From contig OZ240681.1 of NCBI GenBank assembly GCA_965199165.1, positions 868,001-932,000 on the forward strand: DNA of 64,000 nt, in the 5' to 3' direction. The position numbers and the translations under genes were made by a program. Below, in pieces: positions 16,489 to 24,429 of this stretch. This stretch comes from LMUY01 sp965199165. GTDB taxonomy: Bacteria > Pseudomonadota > Alphaproteobacteria > Acetobacterales > Acetobacteraceae. Position 1 is the stretch's first letter. Each line of letters starts with the position of its first letter. Below the pieces are notes generated by a model, which did not search any database, had not been told where the DNA came from, and worked only from the letters and a program-made list of their open reading frames with translations.

Positions 16489-16697
16489 CGGAGGCCGCGT
16501 TGGTCTGGCCCGGCGCCGACGGGCGTCCCGTCAGCTGCCGGGAAAAGCTCCGCAGCCTGGAAGACAACCATGCCGAGCTGCGCCAGGTCATGCAGGACGC
16601 GTTCGAGGACGCCGTGCTGATGGGCGTGGACGAGGCTGCCCTGCGCGGCATGCTGGTCGAGATGGTGGCCGGGTTGCGCAGCCCGAAGCGGCGGTGA
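16485..16697 (+). CDS. Small conserved-looking protein of unknown function
   Basis: The 70-residue, charged, helical protein (SCREKLRSLEDNHAELRQVM, then ALRGMLVEMVAGLRSPKRR) begins with GTG in a GTGA overlap with mlaD. It ends in TGATG, overlapping the DUF2155 start. The tight coupling on both sides argues it is real. It has no signal peptide or membrane segment. I do not recognise the family. Confidence 0.65.
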   Translation: MTEAALVWPGADGRPVSCREKLRSLEDNHAELRQVMQDAFEDAVLMGVDEAALRGMLVEMVAGLRSPKRR

Positions 16698-17089
16698 TGC
16701 GCGGCCTTCGCCTCGCCGCCCTGCTGCTGGGTGCAGCCCCCGCCTTGGCCCAGGCGCCTCCGAAGCCGGACGCTCCGCCGCCATCCGTCCCCGGCAGCTG
16801 GGTGCCGCGGGACACCGCCGACCTGCTGGTGCTGGACAAGGTCAACGCCAAATCCACCCCGTTGACGCTCAAGGTCGGGCAGGCCGCGGACAACGCCTCG
16901 CTGTCGATCACCTTGCGGGCCTGCTCCGTCCGGCCGCCGGACCAGCAGCAGGACGCCACGGCCTATCTGGACATACGGGACAGCCGGGCCGGCGCGCCCG
17001 GCTTCCACGGCTGGATGTTCGTCAACGAGCCGGCCGTGAACATGCTGGAACATCCCGTCTACGACGTCCGCCTCGTCGCCTGCCGTTGA
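16697..17089 (+). CDS. DUF2155 family secreted protein
   Basis: The 130-residue protein has a signal peptide (MRGLRLAALLLGAAPALAQA) and the DUF2155 core: VLDKVNAKSTPLTLKVGQAA, LSITLRACSVRPPDQQQDAT, AYLDIRD and FHGWMFVNEPAVNMLEHPVYDV. Two cysteines may form a disulfide. Function is unknown; it is common in alphaproteobacteria, often beside NDUFA12 genes as here. The ATG at 16697 overlaps the previous stop by one base, and its own stop overlaps the next ATG by one base. Confidence 0.88.
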   Translation: MRGLRLAALLLGAAPALAQAPPKPDAPPPSVPGSWVPRDTADLLVLDKVNAKSTPLTLKVGQAADNASLSITLRACSVRPPDQQQDATAYLDIRDSRAGAPGFHGWMFVNEPAVNMLEHPVYDVRLVACR

Positions 17090-17811
17090 TGGCGGACACG
17101 CTACCGCCCTTCGCGCGGACGGCGCTGCTGCTGGACCTGGACGGCACGCTGCTCGACTTCGCCGCCACGCCGGACGGCGTCGTGGTGCCGCCGGGCCTGG
17201 CGCAGACGCTGGAGCGGCTGCGCACGGAGTTGGGCGGCGCGCTGGCCATCGTCACCGGCCGCCCGGTCGAGCAGGTCGACGCGCTGTTGCCCGGCATCGT
17301 CCCCGCCGTCGCCGGCGAGCATGGCGGCGCGCTCCGCCCCGCGCCGGGGGCGCCTTTGCAGCGTCCCGACCTTCCCAGCGTCCCGCCGTCCTGGCTCAGC
17401 GGGGCGGAAGCGCTCGCCGCCGCCCACCCCGGTGTCCTGGTGGAGCACAAGGCCCGGGGGTTCGTGCTGCATTTTCGCCTGGCGCCCGCGGCGGGCCCGG
17501 CCGTGCACGCGGGGTTGCGCGAGCTGATGCAGGCGGAGGCCGCACGCTTCCAGTTGCTGGCCGCGCACATGGCGTGGGAGGTCCGGCCCTGGGGCGCCGA
17601 CAAGGGCCGGGCGGTCGAGGCGCTGATGGACCTGCCGCCTTTCGCCGGACGCATCCCGGTGTTCATCGGCGACGACGTGACGGACGAGGACGGCATGGCG
17701 GTCGCCCGGCGCATGGGCGGGGCAGGCCTGTTCGTGCCGGACGTGTTCGGCACACCGGGCGCGGTGCGCGCCTGGCTGGCGCGCTGCCACCGCGGTTGGG
17801 CGGCACTGTAA
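17089..17811 (+). CDS. otsB: Trehalose-6-phosphate phosphatase (HAD family)
   Basis: The 240-residue HAD enzyme has motif I LLLDLDGTLLDF (Asp16, Asp18), motif II AIVTGRP, the Lys of ADKGRAVEALM, and motif IV FIGDDVTDEDGM typical of OtsB. It should dephosphorylate trehalose 6-phosphate to trehalose in the cytoplasm. The partner synthase gene otsA is not in the window. ATG 17089 overlaps the DUF2155 stop by one base (TGATG), giving a coupled run of genes from mlaD to here. Confidence 0.88.
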   Translation: MADTLPPFARTALLLDLDGTLLDFAATPDGVVVPPGLAQTLERLRTELGGALAIVTGRPVEQVDALLPGIVPAVAGEHGGALRPAPGAPLQRPDLPSVPPSWLSGAEALAAAHPGVLVEHKARGFVLHFRLAPAAGPAVHAGLRELMQAEAARFQLLAAHMAWEVRPWGADKGRAVEALMDLPPFAGRIPVFIGDDVTDEDGMAVARRMGGAGLFVPDVFGTPGAVRAWLARCHRGWAAL

Positions 17812-17957
17812 GGTAGCCGCCGGCTGGCCAGTGCGGTATCTGCTCGACGGCCTGGGTTTGTAGGGGAAGAGCGCTGAGCCAATCGGAGACGGCTTTCGTC
17901 GGCCATGGGCATGCGCCTTCGGCATTCCTCCACCGGCAGCGCATCGCCTGGCAGGAC

Positions 17958-18716
17958 ATGCGGGCGGCGTTCGCCATGTGGAAGCTCATCGCCACGCTGA
18001 GCTGGCTGGACATCAAGCTGCGCTACCGCGGCTCGATCCTAGGGCCGTTCTGGGTGACGATGTCGACCGGCGTGATGGTGGCGGCGCTCGGGCTGGTCTA
18101 CTCCACGCTGTTCGACCAGGACATGCACGACTACCTCCCCTATTTGTCGCTGTCCCTGGTGCTCTGGACGGCGCTCTCCCTGGTCGTGAGCGACGCCTGC
18201 ACCACGTTCCTGTCGGCCGAGACCATGATCCGGTCCATGCGCATGCCGTTCACCGTGCATGTCTGGCGGGTGCTGACGCGCAACCTGCTCCTGCTGCTGC
18301 ACAACGTGGTGATCATCCTGATCGTCTACGCGGTCTACGGCGTGTCGCCCGGCTGGACCGGCCTTTGGGCCATCCCCGGGCTGCTGGTGTGGCTGGTGGA
18401 CGGTGTCGCGACCTGCCTGTTATTCGGGGCGGTGTGCGCCCGCTTCCGCGACATCCCGCAGATCGTCGCGAGCGTCATGCAGATCGCCTTCTACGCCACG
18501 CCGATCGTCTGGAAGGCCGAGCAGATACGGCAGGGTGCCCAGTATATGCCGCTCAATCCCTTCTTCTCCCTTCTGGAGGTGGTGCGTGGCCCGCTGTACG
18601 GCGCGGCGCCGGGGCGGCTGGTCTGGGCCAGCGCGCTGGCCTACAGCGCGGGGCTGACCGTGGTGGCGTGGCTGCTGTTCGTCCGGGTGCGCGGACGGCT
18701 CGCCTTCTGGGTGTGA
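17958..18716 (+). CDS. ABC-2 type polysaccharide export permease
   Basis: The protein has about six membrane spans and the Wzm/KpsM-type opening TLSWLDIKLRYRGSILGPFW. It should form the channel that exports O-antigen, capsule or another glycan, powered by a Wzt-like ATPase, but no such ATPase gene is nearby. The true start may be earlier. The frame is open from 17817, and the codons before 17958 read FLHRQRIAWQDM, typical of the family's amphipathic N-terminus, yet contain no ATG, GTG or TTG. CTG 17874 is preceded by AGGGGA at a suitable distance and is my best candidate, adding 28 residues. The hldE-like gene follows after 6 bp. Confidence 0.85.
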   Translation: MRAAFAMWKLIATLSWLDIKLRYRGSILGPFWVTMSTGVMVAALGLVYSTLFDQDMHDYLPYLSLSLVLWTALSLVVSDACTTFLSAETMIRSMRMPFTVHVWRVLTRNLLLLLHNVVIILIVYAVYGVSPGWTGLWAIPGLLVWLVDGVATCLLFGAVCARFRDIPQIVASVMQIAFYATPIVWKAEQIRQGAQYMPLNPFFSLLEVVRGPLYGAAPGRLVWASALAYSAGLTVVAWLLFVRVRGRLAFWV

Positions 18717-18722
18717 GCCGCG

Positions 18723-20099
18723 ATGGATTTCGCCGGGGTGACCGTCCTGTGCATCGGCGACGTCATGCTCGACCGCTTCATGCACGGGAAGATCGAGCGG
18801 ATTTCCCCTGAGGCGCCGATCCCGATCATCCATCTGACCCGCACGGAGGAGATGCTGGGCGGCGCTGGCAACGTCGGCCACAACATCGCCACGCTCGGCG
18901 GACGCGCCGTGCTGGTCGGGTTGGTCGGGACCGATCCCTTGGCCGACGTCGTGCGGCGCCTGGCGGCCGGGATCGCCGGGATCGTGCCATGCTTCGTGGC
19001 CAGCACGCAGCGGCCGACCATCTGCAAGACGCGCTTCATCGCGGCGCAGCAGCAGGTCGTCCGCGCCGACGAGGAAAGCCGCCTGCCGCTGCAGCCGGAC
19101 GAGGAGCGCGACGTGCTGGCGACGGTCAGCCGGCACCTGCCGGACGCCTCCGCCGTGATCCTGTCCGACTACGGCAAGGGCGTGCTGAGCCCCGCGGTCA
19201 TCGGGCATGTGATCGCACAGGCACGGGCGCGCGCCGTTCCGGTGTTCGTCGATCCGAAGACCGACGATTTCAGCCGCTACCGGGGCGCCACCTGCATCAC
19301 GCCGAACACGCAGGAGCTGGCGACGGCCAGCGGGATGGCGGTGGACAGCGACGCGGCGGTGCAGGCCGCGGCCGCCAAGGTGCTGGCCGACGCGGCGGCC
19401 GCGGCCGTGCTCGTCACCCGGTCCGAGCGCGGCATGATGCTGGTCGAGGCGGACGGCCAGGCCCATGCCGTGCCGGCGCGCGCGCGCGAGGTGTTCGACG
19501 TGTCCGGCGCCGGCGACACGGTGATCGCCGCGATGGCGCTGGCCCACGCCTCCGGCCTGCTGCTCCGCCAGGCCATGCACATCGCCAACGCGGCTGCGGG
19601 CGTCGTCGTCAGCAAGCTCGGGACGGCCACGGTGACGGTGGGCGAGATCCTGCACGAGATGGAGAGCGACAGCGGTGTGTTCGACGACGGCGTCCTTGGG
19701 CTGCTGCCGTTGCCCGCCGTGGAGGCCTTGGTCGCACGTTGGAAGCACCAGGGCTTGCGGGTGGGCTTCACCAGCGGCCGGTTCGACGTGATCCGGCCGG
19801 CCGACGTGGCGTTGCTCCGGACGGCACGGGGGCAGTGCGACCGGCTGGTCGTCGGCCTCGCCGATGACGTGGCTGTGGGACAGACGCAGGCGGGCGGCAG
19901 CCTGGATGCACGGGGCCAGGTGATCGCGGCGATCGTCTACGTCGACTGCGTGGTGGGGTTCGATGGGCCGACGCCGCTCGACCTCGTCCAGCGCCTGGCG
20001 CCCGACGTGCTGGTGGCGGGGGAAACGGACGCAGCCTCCGTCCCGGGGGGCGATGTGGTGCGCGCGGCCGGCGGCCGGGTCCACCTGGCGGGAACGTGA
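18723..20099 (+). CDS. hldE: HldE-like protein: heptose-7-phosphate kinase with degenerate adenylyltransferase domain
   Basis: Residues 1-315 form a PfkB-type sugar kinase: GDVMLDRFMHG, GGAGNVGHNIATLG, ILSDYGKGVL and the catalytic DVSGAGDT (Asp265). This is the kinase half of HldE, which makes heptose 1,7-bisphosphate for ADP-heptose. Residues 340-458 align with the adenylyltransferase half, but the nucleotide-binding (F)DxLHxGH motif reads FDVIRPAD (354-361), the KRLKGxxRP segment is absent, and KGGDY has become AGETD. The second domain therefore looks inactive. The downstream epimerase starts in its stop (GTGA). Confidence 0.82.
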   Translation: MDFAGVTVLCIGDVMLDRFMHGKIERISPEAPIPIIHLTRTEEMLGGAGNVGHNIATLGGRAVLVGLVGTDPLADVVRRLAAGIAGIVPCFVASTQRPTICKTRFIAAQQQVVRADEESRLPLQPDEERDVLATVSRHLPDASAVILSDYGKGVLSPAVIGHVIAQARARAVPVFVDPKTDDFSRYRGATCITPNTQELATASGMAVDSDAAVQAAAAKVLADAAAAAVLVTRSERGMMLVEADGQAHAVPARAREVFDVSGAGDTVIAAMALAHASGLLLRQAMHIANAAAGVVVSKLGTATVTVGEILHEMESDSGVFDDGVLGLLPLPAVEALVARWKHQGLRVGFTSGRFDVIRPADVALLRTARGQCDRLVVGLADDVAVGQTQAGGSLDARGQVIAAIVYVDCVVGFDGPTPLDLVQRLAPDVLVAGETDAASVPGGDVVRAAGGRVHLAGT

Positions 20100-21241
20100 G
20101 CGACGCCGCCAGCATGCGGGAGCGGCAGGCGCGCTTCCGGGCCTGGATGTTCGACGATGCCCTGCCGGTCTGGGCCGATGTCGGACGCGATGCGCCGGGC
20201 CTGGGGTTCCAGGAGCACCTGACACCCGAAGGCCTGCCGGCAGGCGCGCCGTTCAAGCGCATGCGGGTGCAGGCGCGGCAAATCTACGTCTTCTCCCACG
20301 CGCACCGTCTGGGCTTTGCCGGCGGGATCGACGCGGCAGGCGATGCGCTGCGCTTCATCACGGCGCACGGGCTGCGGGCGGACGGCGCCTGGGTACGGAC
20401 GCTCGGCCGCGATGGCGGCGTGCTGGACGCCGCGGTGGACCTGTACGACGTGGCGTTCGTGCTGTTCGCGCTGGCCTGGTTCTCCCGCGCCACCGGCGAG
20501 CAGGCGCCGCTGGCGCAGGCCCGGCGAACGCTGCAATGGGTACGCGCCAACATGGCGGCGCCGGGGGGCGGGTTTCACGGCGTGATCCCGATGGAGCCCG
20601 GCCACCGGGAGCAGAACCCGCACATGCACCTGCTGGAGGCCGCACTTGCCCTCTACGAGGCGAGCCAAGACGGCTTCTTCGCGGAGGTCGCGCGGGAGCT
20701 GGTCGCTCTGTTCCGGAGCCATTTCCACCACGTGGAGAGCGGGACGCTGGGTGAGTTCTATGACGACCTGCTGCAGCCGGCGGCCGCCGAAGCGGGCACC
20801 CATATCGAGCCCGGGCACCTCTATGAATGGGCGTGGCTGCTCGACCGCTATGGCGGGGCGTTCGGCGACGAGCCCGGCGCGGAGATCGCCCGGCTGTACG
20901 ACTTCGCGGAGGCGCATGGCCGCGACCCGACGGGGGCCGCCGTGCTGGACGTGCTGAACCGCGACGGCACAGTCCGCTCGGCTGGCACGCGCCTGTGGCC
21001 GCAGACGGAGGCGCTGAAGGCGCACACCGCGATGGGCCGCCGAGGCAGGGCGGTCGACGGGCGCATCGCCGTGGGCTTGGACAATCTCCTCGCCCGGCAT
21101 CTGAGCGGCTGCCCCCGCGGGATGTGGCGCGACCATTTCACCGGTGTCGGCGGCGGCGTGATCGGGACGAAGATCCCCGCCAGCTCCCTGTATCATTTGT
21201 TCAGCGCGTATGCCGAGCTGACGGCGTTCGCCCGCGCCTGA
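20096..21241 (+). CDS. AGE-family sugar epimerase/isomerase
   Basis: The 381-residue protein follows the N-acylglucosamine 2-epimerase (alpha/alpha)6 barrel: FKRMRVQARQIYVFSHAHRL, NPHMHLLEAALALYEAS, HIEPGHLYEWAWLLDRYGG and TRLWPQTEALKAHTAM. The His pairs in the middle blocks are the likely catalytic acid/base residues. Related enzymes interconvert mannose/fructose or N-acyl hexosamines; the exact sugar cannot be read here. It begins with GTG inside the HldE stop, so it is coupled to the heptose-type gene and probably serves the same glycan pathway. Confidence 0.85.
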   Translation: MSDAASMRERQARFRAWMFDDALPVWADVGRDAPGLGFQEHLTPEGLPAGAPFKRMRVQARQIYVFSHAHRLGFAGGIDAAGDALRFITAHGLRADGAWVRTLGRDGGVLDAAVDLYDVAFVLFALAWFSRATGEQAPLAQARRTLQWVRANMAAPGGGFHGVIPMEPGHREQNPHMHLLEAALALYEASQDGFFAEVARELVALFRSHFHHVESGTLGEFYDDLLQPAAAEAGTHIEPGHLYEWAWLLDRYGGAFGDEPGAEIARLYDFAEAHGRDPTGAAVLDVLNRDGTVRSAGTRLWPQTEALKAHTAMGRRGRAVDGRIAVGLDNLLARHLSGCPRGMWRDHFTGVGGGVIGTKIPASSLYHLFSAYAELTAFARA

Positions 21242-21248
21242 GGCGGCG

Positions 21249-22238
21249 TCACCGGGTCAGAGCCGCTGCCCGGTCTGGCCCGGCCATGCGCACCCAGGCG
21301 GCGACGGTTTCTGCCGCAGCCTGCCGCAAGCGGTCGGCCAAGGATGGGTCCGGTTGGTCGATGGTCATGCCGTGGGCCAGCATCGCCGCGCGGTTGGTCG
21401 CCTCCCGCTCCCCGAGCAAGCGCCACTGCGCCGCCTCCGTCTCGGCCGCGGCTCCATCGACGATGCTGCGGAGGTCGGTCGCGAGCGACTGGTACAGGCC
21501 GTCGTTCACCGTGGCGAGGGAGAGCGGCATGGCGTAGCCGATGGCGGTGAAGTGCGGCAGCTGGTCCCATAGTCGCCGCCCGGCGCCGCCATCCCCGCTG
21601 GACAACACGGCGGCCAGGCTGCCGTCCTGCAGCCGCGGCGTCGCATCCGCGAAGGACAGTTGCACCGGTGCCGCCCCCGCCGCGGCGAACACCTCCGTGC
21701 TGGCCGCGTCGTAGGTGCGGATGGCGAGCCCCTCCAGGTCCGCTGCCGTTCTTACCGGGCGGCGGCACCAGATGCCGCTGGGTGGCCAGGGCGTGGCGTA
21801 CAGCAGCGTTTGCCGCCGGGTGGCAAAGGCGGCGGCGTAAAGCGACCGTGCTGCGGCATAGAGACGCCACGCCGCTGCCGCATCCGCCGCCGCGAACGGC
21901 AGGGAGGAGAGTTGGAACACCGGGTCCAAGCCATCGAGGGCTCCGGCAAATGCATCCCCGATCGCGAGCCGGCCGCTTTGCACCGCTGCGGGGATCGTGG
22001 CGGATCGGAGGCCATCCGGCGCGTCGAACCCCGGCTGGACCACGATGCGCCCGCTGCTGCGTGCGGTGACGAGACGCGCGAAGGTGGCCAGACCGATGCC
22101 GGGCATGGAAGTGGCCGGATATTCCGTCGCGGCGGCCCATGTCGTGCTCTGCCCCGCCGCGCGTGCGACGGGAAGGAAGCAAGACGCAAGGCCGACCAAG
22201 GCGATGGTTCGTCGGTTCAGCGGGGCCGGACGTGGCAT
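21249..22238 (-). CDS. TRAP transporter substrate-binding protein (DctP family)
   Basis: The 329-residue protein has a leader peptide (RRTIALVGLASCFLPVARAAG) and DctP-type blocks: GLATFARLVTARSSGRIVVQ, VQSGRLAIGDAFAGALDGL, and SGIWCRRPVRTAADLEGLAIR with the carboxylate-binding Arg in the last strand. It should capture an organic acid in the periplasm for a TRAP permease, but no DctQ or DctM gene is in the window. It converges with the epimerase gene (7 bp apart) and lies 94 bp from tRNA-Lys. Confidence 0.83.
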   Translation of the reverse strand: MPRPAPLNRRTIALVGLASCFLPVARAAGQSTTWAAATEYPATSMPGIGLATFARLVTARSSGRIVVQPGFDAPDGLRSATIPAAVQSGRLAIGDAFAGALDGLDPVFQLSSLPFAAADAAAAWRLYAAARSLYAAAFATRRQTLLYATPWPPSGIWCRRPVRTAADLEGLAIRTYDAASTEVFAAAGAAPVQLSFADATPRLQDGSLAAVLSSGDGGAGRRLWDQLPHFTAIGYAMPLSLATVNDGLYQSLATDLRSIVDGAAAETEAAQWRLLGEREATNRAAMLAHGMTIDQPDPSLADRLRQAAAETVAAWVRMAGPDRAAALTR

Positions 22239-22332
22239 GGGTTCTCCATCGGCGAGCGGTGCATCATGGTTGTGCCGGTGTAGCGGGAAAGGGGCTTTCC
22301 ATGGAGACCCGACCTGCCTATACAGCGCCCAG

Positions 22333-22408
<76 letters not shown>

Positions 22409-22440
22409 AATCATTCCATACACTTACAGACGTTGTGCAC

Positions 22441-23874
22441 ATGAACAGGTGCAGAACAAAGCGACTGTTAGAGTCCGGTTTGAGTCTAACGAGTCTAACA
22501 GTCGTTTTTGGCCTGTTCCTGGCCCCTGCCTGTCGGGCGCAGCCGCTACCGGGACCCAGCCTGTCGGGAGGCAGCTGGAACGGCCCGACCGTTACCGGGG
22601 GCACGTTCTCCGACGGAGATGTCTCCGGCCAGAAAGTCACGCCGACCGGCAGCACCGTGCCGCTGTATCAGCGCGATGCGGCCAACCTGCCGTGCGCGCG
22701 GGTCGACCTTTTCGGCGCGGACCCGACGGGAGCAAGCTACAGCGATGTGGCCTACGCCGCCGCCATGGCGCTGGCGCCGCTGCACCATGGCTGCGTGCAG
22801 TTCGGCGGCGGAGTCTACAAGTTCAGCGGCCAAACCCCGTGGCCGTTCCTCTCAACGGGGACGAGCCGGGCGCTCGTGCGCGGCATCGGCTCGGCCGGCA
22901 CGACGCTCTACTGGCCGAACAGCGCCGGCGGGCTGCTGTTTGCCGAACATTCCGACCACCATTCCTTCGCGGTCGAAGGCGTCACGCTGTTGACTGGACA
23001 GGCTGGCGGGACGGAAGCGATCGTCGCCACCAACGATTTCAGCAGCCCGGGCTCATCCTCCTGCCCCGGCTCGCCCTACCACTCGGAGATACGCGACGTC
23101 TCGGTCCAGGGCTACGACCGGTTCACCCGCACCGGCGCCGCGCAGTTCTGGAAGACCGGTGTCCACACCACCAACATCTCCTTCCTGGATTGGGACGGGC
23201 TGAACGTCACCGACGCCGACCCGGCCGTATTCGCCAATCCGACCGAAACCGGTGTGGGCATGTTGCTCGAGGGCACGGCGCCGGGCGCGACCTATCCGGC
23301 CGGCTGCCTGGCCGGCGTGTTCAACGGCACGCGCTCGGGATACTGGAACCTCGGCCACGGCATCACGATCGGCACCTGGTCGCAGGGCTTCCAGCTCGAC
23401 AAGCTCAACTTCACCTTGGGCCAGTTCGGCATCGACCAGGTCGCCGGCGCGGCGAACAACGACGAGCTGACGATCGACAACAGCCAGTTCAACACGGCGC
23501 GCTACCAGGTGTTCCTCCAGGCCGGCGTGATGCGCCTGGGCATGCACGGCAACACCGTGTTCGTGCCCGACAACGGGCAGGGCCTGTTCAGCGGCGGCGG
23601 CCACGATGGGAGCATTACCGGCAACCACTTCATCGGCATCCTGTTCGGCGGCGGCGAGCACCTGGCGGCCGGCAGCGTCGGCGTCCACCTGGTCGCCAAC
23701 GACAGCCCCAGCGCCGGCATTGTCACGGGCAACACCTTCAAGAACCTCACCTATGGCGTGGACCTGGAAGCCGGCACGAGCGGGTGGAACGTGCAGTCGA
23801 ACGCCTACACCAGCGTGACCAACCACGTGGCCGCAGGCGGCACCGGCAATACGATCGGCGGCGGGTCGCCCTAG
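22441..23874 (+). CDS. Secreted right-handed beta-helix (pectate-lyase-like/tailspike-like) protein
   Basis: From ATG 22441 the protein has 477 residues: a signal peptide ending ACRAQP, a Gly/Thr-rich lead (SLSGGSWNGPTVTGGTFSDG), then ARVDLFGADPTGASYSDVAY, the usual entry of pectate-lyase_3/tailspike beta-helices. The rest is repeating short strands with Asn/Gly turns (DNSQFNTARYQVFLQAGVM, TGNTFKNLTYGVDLEAG). Such proteins bind or cleave polysaccharides, and catalytic residues cannot be assigned. The frame also extends back through the tRNA, so an earlier start is excluded. A terminator-like hairpin lies within codons 8-23. It is probably part of the accessory region. Confidence 0.72.
   Translation: MNRCRTKRLLESGLSLTSLTVVFGLFLAPACRAQPLPGPSLSGGSWNGPTVTGGTFSDGDVSGQKVTPTGSTVPLYQRDAANLPCARVDLFGADPTGASYSDVAYAAAMALAPLHHGCVQFGGGVYKFSGQTPWPFLSTGTSRALVRGIGSAGTTLYWPNSAGGLLFAEHSDHHSFAVEGVTLLTGQAGGTEAIVATNDFSSPGSSSCPGSPYHSEIRDVSVQGYDRFTRTGAAQFWKTGVHTTNISFLDWDGLNVTDADPAVFANPTETGVGMLLEGTAPGATYPAGCLAGVFNGTRSGYWNLGHGITIGTWSQGFQLDKLNFTLGQFGIDQVAGAANNDELTIDNSQFNTARYQVFLQAGVMRLGMHGNTVFVPDNGQGLFSGGGHDGSITGNHFIGILFGGGEHLAAGSVGVHLVANDSPSAGIVTGNTFKNLTYGVDLEAGTSGWNVQSNAYTSVTNHVAAGGTGNTIGGGSP
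22462..22509 (+). terminator. Hairpin plus T-run after tRNA-Lys
   Basis: CGACTGTTAGA (22462-22472) pairs perfectly with TCTAACAGTCG (22494-22504) over a 21-base loop and is followed by five T. This looks like a factor-independent terminator for the tRNA, yet it falls inside the first codons of the beta-helix gene, where it could also act on that transcript. Confidence 0.45.
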
Positions 23875-24188
23875 TCGCGCTGCCACCAGGGCAACTCGGG
23901 CGCCGGCACGTCCTCGGCCGCCGGCGCCGTGAGCTGCATCGGCGGTCGCACAGCGGAGCCCGCAGGCGGGCTCTCGCGCGTACGCACGTTGGGCGGGTCG
24001 ACGTGGCGGCAGGCGCGGCGGATGGCGGAGAGCTGGTGCTCCACCAATTCGGCCGCGTTGCCGGAGACGGGCGAGCCGGTGGCGAGGGCGTGGAAACGCA
24101 GGCCGTCCAGCAGGGCAGCACGAAGCGCGGCCCCGTCCAGCGGGGCCTGACGCGGCGGCACGGGCCTATTGCGGCCGGCCGCGGCCAA
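23871..24188 (-). CDS. Hypothetical protein at the end of the integrase operon
   Basis: The 105-residue frame starts with TTG 24188, overlapping the previous gene by 23 bp. It contains a helical middle (ALRAALLDGLRFHALATG, then NAAELVEHQLSAIRRACR) and a Pro-rich tail ending PELPWWQRD. There is no signal or membrane segment and I do not recognise the family. Its position at the end of a tightly overlapping minus-strand series supports translation. The exact start is uncertain. Confidence 0.5.
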   Translation of the reverse strand: MAAAGRNRPVPPRQAPLDGAALRAALLDGLRFHALATGSPVSGNAAELVEHQLSAIRRACRHVDPPNVRTRESPPAGSAVRPPMQLTAPAAEDVPAPELPWWQRD

Positions 24189-24429
24189 GATTGAGGATTT
24201 CGTCGTAGGTCGACGTGAGGATGACCGTGTCCTCGACCACCAGGTAGACCCAGCCCGGTGCCGCGTGCGACTTGAACGGACGGGTGATGTCGAAGGGGTG
24301 GCAGTCGGTCAGGTAGGCGTCATGCGCCTCTCGCAGGATGCCGCAGGCCTTGTCACGCCGCGCATTTGCTTCGGCCCGCGCCGCCTCCGGGGAGCCGCCG
24401 TTCCACGCCCTGCGCACGGTGCGGCTCAC
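24166..24429 (-). CDS. Small hypothetical protein coupled to the integrase
   Basis: The 87-residue product begins with GTG 24429 in a GTGA overlap with the integrase stop. It has a basic helical start (AWNGGSPEAARAEANARRDK) and a compact second half with a strand-rich GWVYLVVEDTVILTSTYDEI. The mix of hydrophobic strands and the coupling suggest a real small protein. The family is not recognised. Confidence 0.58.
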   Translation of the reverse strand: MSRTVRRAWNGGSPEAARAEANARRDKACGILREAHDAYLTDCHPFDITRPFKSHAAPGWVYLVVEDTVILTSTYDEILNLGRGRPQ

